From: Devosia sp. 66-22
GTDB taxonomy: Bacteria > Pseudomonadota > Alphaproteobacteria > Rhizobiales > Devosiaceae
Length of the DNA stretch: 64,000 bases
Assembly: GCA_001899065.1 (NCBI GenBank)
Contig: MKUZ01000031.1
Location: forward strand, 73,382 to 137,381
Direction of reading: 5' to 3'
Below, piece after piece: positions 26,621-34,626 of this stretch. The notes beneath the pieces are model-generated. The model had not been told where the DNA came from. It did no database searches and saw nothing but the letters and a program-made list of their open reading frames with translations. Position numbers and translations under genes: made by a program. The number at the start of each line of letters is the position of its first letter. The first letter of the stretch is position 1.

Positions 26621-27297
26621 GCTTTGCCGCCGACGTCATCACGCTGTTCCCCGAACTGTTCCCCGGCCCGCTCGGCGCCTCGGTGATCGGGCGGGGAGCG
26701 GGTGAAGGCCGGTGGTCGCTCAAGCTCACCCAGCTGCGCGATTTCGCGGTTGACCGGCATCGCTCTGTCGACGACACGCCGTCGGGCGGCGGCGCCGGCA
26801 TGGTGCTGCGGCCCGATGTCCTTGCGGCGGCGATCGACGCGGTTTCCCACCAGAACGATCCGCGGCCGCGACTCCTGATGTCGCCGCGCGGCAAGCCGCT
26901 GACGCAACAGCGCGTCCGCGCCCTGGCCGCCGGCCCCGGCGCCGTGATCGTCTGCGGTCGGTTCGAGGGAATCGACGAGCGCGTGATCGAGGCGCGCAAT
27001 CTCGAGGAAGTCTCGATCGGCGACTATGTGCTCGCCGGCGGCGAGGTCGCGGCGATGGTGCTGCTCGAGGCCGTTGTGCGGCTCATTCCCGGCGTGCTCG
27101 GGGCCGAGGACAGTCACGCCGACGAGAGCTTTGAGAACGGCGTTCTGGAATATCCACAATACACGCGGCCGGCCGTCTTCGAGGGCCGCGAGATCCCCGC
27201 CGTGCTCACCAGCGGCGACCACGGCAAGGTGGCCAGGTGGCGGCGCGAGGCGAGCGAGACGCTCACCCGGTCGCGCCGCCCCGATCTGCTGCGCTAG
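26617..27297 (+). CDS. trmD: tRNA (guanine37-N1)-methyltransferase TrmD
   Basis: The 226-residue SPOUT methyltransferase forms m1G37. The knot motifs are present: [17 protein letters not shown] near residue 52, [16 protein letters not shown] near 110, and [20 protein letters not shown] near 133. It begins at TTG 26617, overlapping the rimM stop by four bases; no ATG fits the family start. Its TAG stop shares the bases CTAG with the convergent SCO gene's stop. Confidence 0.96.
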   Translation: MSFAADVITLFPELFPGPLGASVIGRGAGEGRWSLKLTQLRDFAVDRHRSVDDTPSGGGAGMVLRPDVLAAAIDAVSHQNDPRPRLLMSPRGKPLTQQRVRALAAGPGAVIVCGRFEGIDERVIEARNLEEVSIGDYVLAGGEVAAMVLLEAVVRLIPGVLGAEDSHADESFENGVLEYPQYTRPAVFEGREIPAVLTSGDHGKVARWRREASETLTRSRRPDLLR

Positions 27298-27872
27298 CTG
27301 TTGGCCACGAGGCGCCTGATCTTGTCGAGCGCCGTGCTGGTGTTCTCGCCGTAGGCGATGGTGCCGGCGAACTCGCCCTTGGAGTTCACGAGAAACACCG
27401 AGGCCGTGTGGTTCATCAGATAGCCGCCATCGTCCTGCGGCACTTTCTCGGCCAGTGCGCCCCAGTCGCGCACCACTTTGTCGATCTCGGCCTCCGAGCC
27501 GGTGAGCCCGACGATGCGGTCGGACACAAAGCTCACATAGTCGCCGAGAATCTCGGGCGTATCGCGGGCCGGATCGACGGTGACGAACACCCCCTGCAGG
27601 GTCTTGGCTTCGTCGCCGAGTGCGGCGAACCAGCCCTGCATCTCGCCCATAGTCGTCGGGCACACATCGGGGCAGTGGGTATAGCCGAAGAACAGCAGCG
27701 ACGGCTTGCCGAGGAACACCGAATTGTCGGCCGGGTTGCCGCGCTGGTCGACCAGCGCGAACTGACCGCCGCCCGGACCGTTCACCACCTGCGGGCGAGT
27801 GAAGAACAGCACCGTGGCGCCGATCGCAGCGACGACGACGAGGGTCCACAGGACAATGCGGAAGGTGCGCAT
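27294..27872 (-). CDS. SCO1/SenC copper chaperone
   Basis: The 192-residue protein has one N-terminal membrane anchor (residues 5-25) and a periplasmic thioredoxin-like domain. Copper ligands are present: the CxxxC in [18 protein letters not shown] near residue 78 and a distal His in [13 protein letters not shown] near 160. SCO proteins deliver copper to the CuA site of cytochrome c oxidase. It is the last gene of a three-gene copper-delivery operon with PCuAC and a DUF2946-like gene. Confidence 0.95.
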   Translation of the reverse strand: MRTFRIVLWTLVVVAAIGATVLFFTRPQVVNGPGGGQFALVDQRGNPADNSVFLGKPSLLFFGYTHCPDVCPTTMGEMQGWFAALGDEAKTLQGVFVTVDPARDTPEILGDYVSFVSDRIVGLTGSEAEIDKVVRDWGALAEKVPQDDGGYLMNHTASVFLVNSKGEFAGTIAYGENTSTALDKIRRLVANS

Positions 27873-27874
27873 GC

Positions 27875-28381
27875 TCAGTGTCCCGCCATGTCGTGCGACG
27901 GCTCGTCGGCATTGATCGGGCCGACGGCGAGGTCGATGTCGACGCTCCCCGCCTTCTCGAAGGTCAGCGTCACGGGGATCGTCGTGCCCTCGGCGAAGGC
28001 CTGGTTGAGCTTCATGAACATGATGTGGAGGCCGCCCGGCGCCAGGGACACCGTGCCGCCGGCGGGAATGGCGAGGCCGTCGGGCAGCTCGGTCATCTTC
28101 ATGACGTCGCCTTCCATCTTCATCTCGTGGATCTGCGTCATGCCGGCCACGGGCGAATTTGCCGACATCAGGCGATCGTCGGCCGTGCCCTTGTTGGTAA
28201 TCGTGAGATAGCCCGCGCCGACCGGGGCGTTGGGCAGCGTGGCGCGGGTGAAGGCGCCACTGATCTCGATATCGCCAAGCGTTATCGTGGCGGCGGCCGG
28301 TGCCGGGTTGTCCTGGGCCGGGGCGGCAAGGGGGGAAGCAAGCAGGAGGAGGGCGAGAGCGCCCGTGAGAATGCGGTTCAT
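27875..28381 (-). CDS. Periplasmic copper chaperone PCu(A)C
   Basis: The 168-residue protein has a signal peptide (MNRILTGALALLLLASPLAA) and a PCuAC domain with the copper-binding HxnMx10Mx21HxM arrangement visible in MTQIHEMKMEGDVMKMTEL and GGLHIMFMKLNQAF. It hands Cu(I) to oxidase CuA/CuB assembly, together with SCO. A His-rich end (SHDMAGH) may also bind copper. It lies 2 bases upstream of the SCO gene. I chose ATG 28381, which starts the signal peptide. Confidence 0.95.
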   Translation of the reverse strand: MNRILTGALALLLLASPLAAPAQDNPAPAAATITLGDIEISGAFTRATLPNAPVGAGYLTITNKGTADDRLMSANSPVAGMTQIHEMKMEGDVMKMTELPDGLAIPAGGTVSLAPGGLHIMFMKLNQAFAEGTTIPVTLTFEKAGSVDIDLAVGPINADEPSHDMAGH

Positions 28382-28442
28382 CGTGATCTCGTGATGTGTG
28401 GCGCGCGGTGCGCGGCCGGTTGAACGACGTTTCGGAAAGAGA

Positions 28443-28793
28443 TCAGGCGAGTGCCGGTGGTCCGCGCGACTGCGGCAGGCCTCGATGCGCTGCCAGATCG
28501 GCCGGAGCAACCGGCGCAGCATAAGCGATCCGGACCGCCACGAAGGCGATGGGCTGCACCGCGGCCGGTGGCGGCGGCAGGTCCGCGCCGCCGACACGGC
28601 AGGCGTGGCAGGGCGCATGGCTGGGGGTATCAGGCAGCAGCGGGTCGCCGCACCAGCTGTCGGGCGTGAAGCGGAAATCGCCCGCGGCGGTCACCGACAC
28701 ATGGCCGAAATTGAGGAAGGTCAGCGCAATGACGGCCAGCGCGAGAAGCGTCTCGCGCAGATAGGGCCGTGTGGCGGTGCCGTCGATCCTCAT
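28443..28793 (-). CDS. DUF2946-like small cysteine-containing protein
   Basis: The 116-residue protein has one N-terminal hydrophobic helix (residues about 13-32) and a short Cys/His stretch, HAPCHACRVGG, followed by LPPPP. This CHAC-Pro-rich layout resembles DUF2946 proteins found in copper operons. It is the first gene of the copper-delivery operon, 61 bases upstream of PCuAC. Metal binding is inferred. A FnrL/FixK-type site lies about 60 bases upstream of its start. Confidence 0.6.
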   Translation of the reverse strand: MRIDGTATRPYLRETLLALAVIALTFLNFGHVSVTAAGDFRFTPDSWCGDPLLPDTPSHAPCHACRVGGADLPPPPAAVQPIAFVAVRIAYAAPVAPADLAAHRGLPQSRGPPALA

Positions 28794-28853
28794 GGGGTGG
28801 CTCTATAGCAGATTGGACGTGCTCCCAAATGCGTCAAATCCGCGGCCCGCATA

Positions 28854-28867
28854 TTGATCGGGGTCAA
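28854..28867. promoter_or_regulatory. FnrL/FixK-type binding site
   Basis: TTGAT-CGGG-GTCAA fits the alphaproteobacterial FNR/FixK consensus TTGAY-N4-RTCAA at every specified base. It lies 61 bases upstream of the copper-delivery operon (minus strand) and 199 bases upstream of hupE. Low-oxygen control of copper delivery to a terminal oxidase would make sense; that is inference. Confidence 0.55.
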
Positions 28868-28880
28868 GCTTGATGACACA

Positions 28881-29036
28881 GATAGCCGCGACGGTGCCCG
28901 AACGGGTGGACCGGTAAGCAGCCTGACTGCGCCGCCCCCCGCCGACTGGACCGGACCAATCCCGCTTCATGCGCGCCTCCGGTCCATCGGCAGGCGGAGC
29001 GGGGTGTCCGGCGTCAGGAGGACGTCAAGGGCCGAA
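28881..29036 (+). promoter_or_regulatory. Candidate degenerate cobalamin riboswitch before hupE
   Basis: The leader contains pieces like those of cobalamin riboswitches, in the right order: GATAGCCGCGACGGTGCCCG at the 5' end, a CCGGT box, a C-rich segment CCGCCCCCCGCCGACTG similar to the usual CTGCCCCCGCAACTG, and GTCAGGAGGACGTC near the 3' end in place of the B12 box AGCCAGGAGACC. The matches are imperfect. A downstream hupE gene is a frequent target of this riboswitch, which raises the likelihood. A GGGAC-ATTG-GTCCC hairpin (29041-29054) lies just before the ribosome site and could be the expression platform. Confidence 0.4.
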
Positions 29037-29065
29037 CACGGGGACATTGGTCCCGAAAGGAAAAC

Positions 29066-29659
29066 ATGCGCGCGCTTACCCCCCTTCTCGCTCTGTCTCT
29101 GATCGCCCTGCCGACCGCGGCCTTCGCCCATACGGGTGCGGGTGACACCGCCGGGTTCCTCCATGGCTTCGCGCACCCCGTCGGGGGGCTCGATCACGTC
29201 CTCGCCATGGTCGCCGTCGGTGTGTTTGCCGTCGTGCTGGGTGGGCGCGCAGTGTGGCTCGTGCCGCTGAGCTTTGTGGGCATGATGGCCGTCGGCTTCC
29301 TGCTCGGCATCGGCCAGGTGGACGTGCCGTTCGTCGAGCTGGGCATTGCCCTCAGCTCGGTCGTGATCGGCGGCGTCGCAGCCCTCGGCCGGCCGATGCC
29401 CATTGTTGCCGCCATGGCGCTGGTGGGCGGGTTCGCCATCTTCCACGGCCATGCGCATGGCGCTGAAATGCCGGCCGACGCGGCCGGCCTCGCCTACGCG
29501 CTGGGCTTCACCACGGCCACCGCGCTGCTCCATGCCGCCGGCATCCTCGCCGCGATGGGCGTGGCGAGGCTGGTGGGCAAGTATGGCCGGGCCGTCGCGC
29601 AGGTGGCGGGCGGGCTGTTCGCGCTTGCTGGCGTCGGCGTCCTCGCGGGCTGGTTCTGA
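29066..29659 (+). CDS. hupE: HupE/UreJ family metal transporter
   Basis: The 197-residue protein has a signal-like first helix ending AFAHTGAG, then about six membrane helices. The HupE metal-binding start is intact (HTGAGDTAGFLHGFAHPVGG, then LDHVLAM), and a second His cluster FHGHAHGAEM lies near residue 130. Family members carry Ni2+ or Co2+. GAAAGGA lies before the ATG. The possible cobalamin riboswitch and the downstream binding protein favour cobalt/corrinoid over nickel; no hydrogenase or urease genes are near. Confidence 0.9.
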   Translation: MRALTPLLALSLIALPTAAFAHTGAGDTAGFLHGFAHPVGGLDHVLAMVAVGVFAVVLGGRAVWLVPLSFVGMMAVGFLLGIGQVDVPFVELGIALSSVVIGGVAALGRPMPIVAAMALVGGFAIFHGHAHGAEMPADAAGLAYALGFTTATALLHAAGILAAMGVARLVGKYGRAVAQVAGGLFALAGVGVLAGWF

Positions 29660-29701
29660 TCTGATCCGGAAACGGCCGGCCGCGCAGCGGCCGGGCCTCC
29701 C

Positions 29702-30601
29702 ATGTCCCTCACTCGCAGATTCTTCCTCCGCGGCGCCGCGGCGGTTGCGGCCGGTGCCGCCCTGCCCGTGCCCTCGGTCCGGGCCGGCGCGGCATGCCCA
29801 TCGCTGCCCGCCTCGCCCCGGCGCATCGTCGCGATCGACTACCGCACCGATGTCGAGCCGGCGCTGGTGCTGGGGCTCCCGCTGGTCGCCGGCGGCTATG
29901 CCGACGACCGTCCCTGGGTGCCGTTCCCGGACACGACGGCGCGCCTGGCCCTGCCGGCGGCGGTCGAGCACATTCTGGGCTTTGATCCCGACCTGATCAT
30001 CTGCTGCGCGGATTCGCCCGAGCGCGACTGGTGGCCCTATGCGCAGCTCTCACGCGCTGCTCCGACGCTGCCGACATCGTTCAAATCGCCCTGGCAGGCC
30101 GATCTGCGCTTTCTCGCGCGCTGCTTGGGGCTCGAGGAGCGCGCCGAGGCCGCGGTCGCGGACTATGAGGCGATGATCGCCGGCATGCGGCGGCGGCACG
30201 AACGGGTGCTCGCGACCCGGCGCATCGCGTCGGTGCTCTACAGCGCGCGCACCAAGACCTATTACGTCCATGCTCCCGGCGCGAGCGAATGGCTCGGGAT
30301 CAAGCGGGCAATGCTCGACGATCTTGGCGCCCGCACCGTCGAGCCCGGGTCGATCGAGGGCGACGGCGTCACTGTCAGTTCCGAGAACATCCTCGAGGTG
30401 CTTCGCGGCATCGACGCCATCGTCATTGGCGACGTCGGCTCGGGCGGGCTCGCCGACCTCGATACCGATCCGATCTGGCGGCGCCTGCCCGCGGTGGAAG
30501 CCGGCAAGGTCAGGGCCATTCCCGGCAACTCCAACTATGGCTCGCTGTTCACGGCGCGCTTCGTCGCCGGCGAGCTGGACGCGCTGCTCTCGAGCCTCTG
30601 A
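29702..30601 (+). CDS. Tat-exported metal/cofactor ABC transporter substrate-binding protein
   Basis: The 299-residue protein has a twin-arginine signal (LTRRFFLRGAAAVAAGAALP) and the class III periplasmic binding fold of siderophore/cobalamin receptors (PRRIVAIDYRTDVEPALVLG; ILGFDPDLIICCAD). The long bridging helix ends in MIAGMRRRHERVLATRR. No permease or ATPase gene is adjacent, so it may work with a distant transporter. It follows hupE by 42 bases and may be co-transcribed; B12 or a ferric siderophore is the likely ligand. Confidence 0.85.
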   Translation: MSLTRRFFLRGAAAVAAGAALPVPSVRAGAACPSLPASPRRIVAIDYRTDVEPALVLGLPLVAGGYADDRPWVPFPDTTARLALPAAVEHILGFDPDLIICCADSPERDWWPYAQLSRAAPTLPTSFKSPWQADLRFLARCLGLEERAEAAVADYEAMIAGMRRRHERVLATRRIASVLYSARTKTYYVHAPGASEWLGIKRAMLDDLGARTVEPGSIEGDGVTVSSENILEVLRGIDAIVIGDVGSGGLADLDTDPIWRRLPAVEAGKVRAIPGNSNYGSLFTARFVAGELDALLSSL

Positions 30602-30657
30602 GGCGCCGCCGCCGGATCGAATCTGCGGCTGTGACGTTCGAAGGGCAGGAGGATCGC

Positions 30658-30729
30658 ATGACCCTGCTCATGATCGCCGGAATGATGCTCGCCGTCGGCG
30701 CCGTCACCCGGCTCAGGCTGCACCGCTAG
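30658..30729 (+). CDS. Candidate 23-residue membrane microprotein
   Basis: ATG 30658 has a perfect AGGAGG 4-5 bases upstream (GGCAGGAGGATCGC). It encodes a hydrophobic helix (TLLMIAGMMLAVGAVTRLR) with a basic end, LRLHR, then TAG. It lies 56 bases after the binding-protein stop on the same strand. The strong ribosome site is the main evidence; no homologue is recognised. Confidence 0.45.
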   Translation: MTLLMIAGMMLAVGAVTRLRLHR

Positions 30730-30749
30730 CCCGGTGTCCGGCCGGCGCG

Positions 30750-30778
30750 CTGGACTCCTCGGCAAATCTCCTCTATAG
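30750..30778 (+). promoter_or_regulatory. Putative sigma-70 promoter of rplS
   Basis: CTGGAC (-35) and CTATAG (-10) are 17 bases apart, close to the alphaproteobacterial housekeeping form. The transcript would carry a leader of about 120 bases. An inverted repeat GCCCGCT...AGCGGGC (30779-30802) begins right after the -10 box and could fold in the leader. Confidence 0.4.
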
Positions 30779-30903
30779 GCCCGCTCGCTTGCCCAAGCGG
30801 GCGGCCAATAACGTCACACAACTCCGTGCAAAACCAAGACCGGGCGGCTGAGCTCAACACTCGGCAAAACGCCCCTTTGAAAAGATCAGAACGGAATCTG
30901 AGA

Positions 30904-31428
30904 ATGCCCAATATCATTGCCGAGCTCGAGAAAGAGCAGCTCGACCAACTGGCCGCCAGGGCCAAGATCCCCGATTTCACTCATGGCGACACCGTCAAGG
31001 TGTGGGTCAAGGTGCGTGAAGGCGAAAAAGAGCGCCTGCAGGCCTATGAGGGCGTCGTGATCGCCCGCACCGGCACCGGCATCAATGAGAGCTTCACCGT
31101 CCGCAAGATTTCCTATGGCGAGGGCGTCGAGCGCGTCTTCCCGGTGCTGAGCCCCAATATCGACCGCGTCGAAGTGCTGAAGCGCGGCAAGGTGCGCCGC
31201 GCCAAGCTGTACTACCTGCGCGATCGTCGCGGTAAGTCGGCCCGTATCTTCGAGTCGACCTCGGCCCGCACCAAGAAGATCGAAGCGGGCGAGCGCGATG
31301 CCGCCGCGGAGGCCAAGGCCGCCCGCGAAGCCGAGAAGATCGCCGCCGCCGAGGCTCTGGCCAAGGAACTGGCCGACAAGGAAGCCGCCGAGGCAGCAGC
31401 CGCCGCGGCCGAGCCCAAGGCCGAATAA
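30904..31428 (+). CDS. rplS: 50S ribosomal protein L19
   Basis: The 174-residue protein has the L19 core ([54 protein letters not shown]). A long Ala/Glu/Lys-rich C-terminal tail (about 125-174) is typical of alphaproteobacteria. In many relatives rplS directly follows trmD; here 3.6 kb of other genes lies between, and rplS appears to have its own promoter and a strong terminator. Confidence 0.97.
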   Translation: MPNIIAELEKEQLDQLAARAKIPDFTHGDTVKVWVKVREGEKERLQAYEGVVIARTGTGINESFTVRKISYGEGVERVFPVLSPNIDRVEVLKRGKVRRAKLYYLRDRRGKSARIFESTSARTKKIEAGERDAAAEAKAAREAEKIAAAEALAKELADKEAAEAAAAAAEPKAE

Positions 31429-31463
31429 GGCCGCGAGGGCGCCAGCCCTCTTGCCAATTTCAG

Positions 31464-31500
31464 AAACCCGGCCATCTATCGCGGCCGGGTTTTTCGTTTT
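31464..31500 (+). terminator. Intrinsic terminator after rplS
   Basis: ACCCGGCC (31466-31473) pairs with GGCCGGGT (31483-31490) around a 9-base loop, followed by TTTTCGTTTT. This is a textbook rho-independent terminator 38 bases after rplS. Confidence 0.88.
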
Positions 31501-31511
31501 TGGGGGTAGGT

Positions 31512-32108
31512 GTGGCAAGTCCGGCCGAGCGCGCTGAAAAAGCCAGCGAGCTGCGCAGGGAAGCCTATGAGTTCCTGAGCGGCTCGGGGCTGTTCGACCT
31601 GCTGGCCGAGAATTTCGCCCAGCCCACCGTCACCGGCAGCGCCAGCTACGATCTGATGGTGTGGCGCGACATCGACATCCACATGGCCGTCGAGGCCGAG
31701 CGCTGGCGCGACTGGATGGCGTTCGGCGGCACGCTCGCCGATTTCTTCGAGACCATCGGTCTGCCGCTGCACGAAGCGACCTATCTCAACGACTGGGTCG
31801 ATCCCGATCCGCTCGGCGCCGGCCTCTATTGGGGCCTCAAATTCAAGGACGCGCAGGGCGATCCGTGGAAGATCGACCTGTGGGGCTGGGACCCGTTCGA
31901 CTTCGCCGTGCGCCAGGCGCGCGACGATTCGCTGAAGGTCGACCTCAACATCTGCGACCGCGACCTCATCCTCCGCCTCAAGACCGAGGCGCGGGCCCGC
32001 GACAATTACTATGGCGTCAGAGTAACCAGCTTGGACATCTATCAGTTCGCCATCGCCCGGGCCGGCGACAGCCTCAGCGCGCTGGAGATGTGGAAGCGAC
32101 AGCAGTAG
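31512..32108 (+). CDS. Nucleotidyltransferase-like protein
   Basis: The 198-residue protein contains the segment TGSASYDLMVWRDIDIHMAV near residue 45, with the GS...DxD pattern of nucleotidyltransferase folds (D in RDIDIH). A GWDPFDFAVRQARDD stretch follows. The start is GTG 31512 with GGGGG upstream, rather than TTG 31500. No DNA-binding or partner toxin domain is seen and no antitoxin gene is adjacent, so it may be a stand-alone enzyme of unknown substrate. Confidence 0.6.
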   Translation: MASPAERAEKASELRREAYEFLSGSGLFDLLAENFAQPTVTGSASYDLMVWRDIDIHMAVEAERWRDWMAFGGTLADFFETIGLPLHEATYLNDWVDPDPLGAGLYWGLKFKDAQGDPWKIDLWGWDPFDFAVRQARDDSLKVDLNICDRDLILRLKTEARARDNYYGVRVTSLDIYQFAIARAGDSLSALEMWKRQQ

Positions 32109-32135
32109 GCTTTCCGCTCCAGCCGGAGTGATCCT

Positions 32136-32942
32136 ATGCCGTCATATATCTGCACAACCTGTGGCGTCGGCTATGCCGAAACCGATGCGCCGCGCGATGT
32201 CTGCCTGATCTGCGCCGACGAGCGGCAATATGTGAACGCCAGGGGCCAGGGCTGGACCACGCTCGAGGAGCTGCAGTCCGACCACGTCAACGAGTTGCTG
32301 GAGCTGGAGCCGGGACTGTGGGGTCTGGGCTCCAAGCCGCAGGTCGCCATCGGGCAGCGCGCGCTTGTCGTCGAACGGCCCGATGGCGGGGTGATGTGGG
32401 ACTGCACGCCCGTCATCACCGACGAGGCGCTGCGGGCGATCGCCACGAGGGGCGGCATCCGGGCGATGGCGATCTCGCATCCGCACTTCTTCTCCACCAT
32501 GGTCGACTGGAGCCGGGCGCTCGGTGGTGTGCCGGTCTATCTGCACGAGGATCATCGCGACTATGTCATGCGGCCCGATCCGGCGATCCGCTACTGGTCC
32601 GGCGAAACCCAGGAGATCGCGTCAGGCATCACGCTGGTGCGCACCGGCGGGCATTTCACCGGGTCGAGCGTGCTGCACTGGGCCGAGGGCGCCGAGGGGC
32701 GCGGCGTGCTGCTGACGGGCGACTCCATCATGGTGGTGCCCGACACAAGCTGGGTCAGCTTCATGTATTCCTATCCCAACCTGATCCCGATGAACGCCCG
32801 CATGGTCGAGCGCATCGTCAAGGCAGTAAAACCCTTCGCCTATGACCGCATCTATGCCGGCTGGTGGGATCGCGTCCTCGACCACGCCGCAAAGGCCGCC
32901 GTCCAGCGCAGCGCCGAAAGGTACATCGCAGCGATCCGGTAA
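32136..32942 (+). CDS. Metallo-beta-lactamase-fold hydrolase with N-terminal zinc ribbon
   Basis: The 268-residue protein starts with a small cysteine ribbon (YICTTCGVGYAE, then DVCLICADERQYV), followed by an MBL fold. Metal-site candidates are ISHPHFFSTMVDW near residue 110, RTGGHFTGSS near 170 and VLLTGDSIMV near 190. The usual HxHxDH is altered to HPHFF, so metal occupancy and activity are unclear. It follows the nucleotidyltransferase-like gene by 27 bases on the same strand. No substrate is indicated. Confidence 0.8.
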   Translation: MPSYICTTCGVGYAETDAPRDVCLICADERQYVNARGQGWTTLEELQSDHVNELLELEPGLWGLGSKPQVAIGQRALVVERPDGGVMWDCTPVITDEALRAIATRGGIRAMAISHPHFFSTMVDWSRALGGVPVYLHEDHRDYVMRPDPAIRYWSGETQEIASGITLVRTGGHFTGSSVLHWAEGAEGRGVLLTGDSIMVVPDTSWVSFMYSYPNLIPMNARMVERIVKAVKPFAYDRIYAGWWDRVLDHAAKAAVQRSAERYIAAIR

Positions 32943-33000
32943 ATAGATGTAGCATCCCCCTGCGCTCTGCGTAGTAATGGCAGGGTGCAGGGGGAATGCG

Positions 33001-34545
33001 ATGATCTTTGATATTGCCGGTAATGTACCCGGTGATCAGGAGCAACTGATCCGGTCAGGGTTCGCCTTGGCGCATGACTATTTCGCCCGCGCCATGGGCG
33101 GCGACATTGCCGACAGCGTCAAGGCCACCATCACCGTCAAAATCGTCAATACGGGCCTGGGCAATCAGGAGCCCGGCGGTGGCGGCGCCGCGGCGACGGC
33201 GTTCGATGAGAACGGGATAAGGCCGTTCTTCGATGTCGGTCACCCGCAGTGGATTCAGAACCTCGACTATTTCGGCATCAGCGCCGAGGTCCATATCCTC
33301 CACACTGTCATCCACGAATGGGCACATGGCTGGCAGTCGTGGCTCGGCGCGCTGGACATCCACAATCAGTCGCTCGGAAACGCCCTCAATGAGGGCATCG
33401 CTGAGTATCTCGCCTATTCGGCGCTGGTCGATGCGGGGCGGCTCACATGGGCGACGGTCAATCCCTTCATGTTGAATGGGGCGTATCAAAGCCGCGAGCT
33501 CGATGGCCCCGTTCGCGACGTTGAGAACGTCGTCTGGTCGGGCCATGTCGGCTACCTCGCCATCGAGTGGCTGGTCTCCGAGGCGCCCTCGGGGCGGTTC
33601 GCGCTGCGCACGCTGGGGGAGGAGATCGGTTGCGGGGCGACGGTCGCGGATGCGTTCCGGACGGCCTTCAACGTCGAGCTGGCGGATTTCTATGTCCAGT
33701 TCGAGGCCTGGCGGCAGATCATCCTCAGCGATGTAGCAGCCGGCTACGGCAACCGCCCAACCCTCATCAATATCGGCGAGACCACTGTCGGCGCGAGCCC
33801 CGGCGCCGATGTCATCGCCGGGACGCCCTATGGCGATGTCCTCGCCGGGCTCACCGGCGACGACGTCATCTGGGGTCGGGCCGGCCGCGACAAGCTCTAT
33901 GGCAATGAGGGCGACGACACCCTGGCTGGCGGTTCCGATCGGGACACGCTCGATGGTGGGCTTGGGCGAGACACCGCCAGCTATGCCGATGCTGCCGGCA
34001 AGATCACCGCCCACCTCAAGTCGCCCGCAAAGAACACCGGCGACGCCAGGGGCGATGCCTATTTCAGCATCGAGAACCTGCTGGGGTCGCGCTTCGGCGA
34101 CACCCTCACGGGCAACGACGTCGCCAATCTGCTGGCTGGCGGCGGCGGAAAGGACAAGATTTCGGGCGGCCGGGGCAACGATACGCTGGCGGGCGGCACC
34201 GGCCACGACACGCTCACCGGCGGCTCTGGCCGGGATTTCTTCCTGTTCGACACCGCACCGCGGGGCCGCGACAGCGACACCATCACCGACTTCAAACCGC
34301 GCCAGGACGTCATCGTGCTCGACGATGCAGTTTTCCCCGCACTCAGCCCGGGGGTGCTGCCGCGCGCCATGTTCTACGCTAACCAGACCGGCCGCGCGCA
34401 TGACCGTAGCGACCGCCTCATCTACGAGAAGGACACCGGCAAACTCTACTACGACGCCGATGGTACGGGATCGGCCGCGCGGGTGCTGGTTGCCACACTC
34501 GATAGCAAGCCCAGCCTCACCCACGCCGACTTCCTGATCGTGTAA
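33001..34545 (+). CDS. RTX protein with N-terminal HExxH peptidase-like domain
   Basis: The 514-residue protein has an N-terminal domain with HTVIHEWAHGWQ (HExxH at residues 105-109) and NEGIAEY at 130-136, giving a likely third zinc ligand as in gluzincins. From about residue 275 it has RTX calcium-binding repeats (GDDVIWGRAGRDKLYGNEGD; GGRGNDTLAGGTGHDTLTGG) and a C-terminal region ending LTHADFLIV like type I secretion signals. There is no N-terminal signal peptide, consistent with type I secretion. The start is ATG 33001 with GGGGGA upstream. Secretion ABC/MFP genes are not in the window. Confidence 0.85.
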   Translation: MIFDIAGNVPGDQEQLIRSGFALAHDYFARAMGGDIADSVKATITVKIVNTGLGNQEPGGGGAAATAFDENGIRPFFDVGHPQWIQNLDYFGISAEVHILHTVIHEWAHGWQSWLGALDIHNQSLGNALNEGIAEYLAYSALVDAGRLTWATVNPFMLNGAYQSRELDGPVRDVENVVWSGHVGYLAIEWLVSEAPSGRFALRTLGEEIGCGATVADAFRTAFNVELADFYVQFEAWRQIILSDVAAGYGNRPTLINIGETTVGASPGADVIAGTPYGDVLAGLTGDDVIWGRAGRDKLYGNEGDDTLAGGSDRDTLDGGLGRDTASYADAAGKITAHLKSPAKNTGDARGDAYFSIENLLGSRFGDTLTGNDVANLLAGGGGKDKISGGRGNDTLAGGTGHDTLTGGSGRDFFLFDTAPRGRDSDTITDFKPRQDVIVLDDAVFPALSPGVLPRAMFYANQTGRAHDRSDRLIYEKDTGKLYYDADGTGSAARVLVATLDSKPSLTHADFLIV

Positions 34546-34615
34546 GATATATCTTACGACCTATCTTGAAGCCGATCATGGCCGATCGTATCTTGCGACT
34601 ATCGTAAGATATATC
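34542..34615. promoter_or_regulatory. PadR-type operator region
   Basis: GTAAGATATATCTTAC (34542-34557) is a perfect 16-base palindrome that overlaps the RTX stop codon. GTAAGATATATC recurs at 34604-34615, just before the padR ribosome site, and TATCTT boxes lie at 34562 and 34589. AT-rich dyads of this kind are typical PadR targets, so autoregulation is likely. Confidence 0.65.
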
Positions 34616-34626
34616 GGAGACACGAC

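Noticed and set aside
27294-27297. CTAG shared by convergent stop codons (also at 51973-51976)
   Set aside because: CTAG is its own complement, so convergent TAG stops commonly overlap this way in compact genomes; no special function needed.
31512-32942. Nucleotidyltransferase-like plus MBL genes as a toxin-antitoxin or defence pair
   Set aside because: No small antitoxin partner or defence gene is near, and neither product has a recognised toxin motif.
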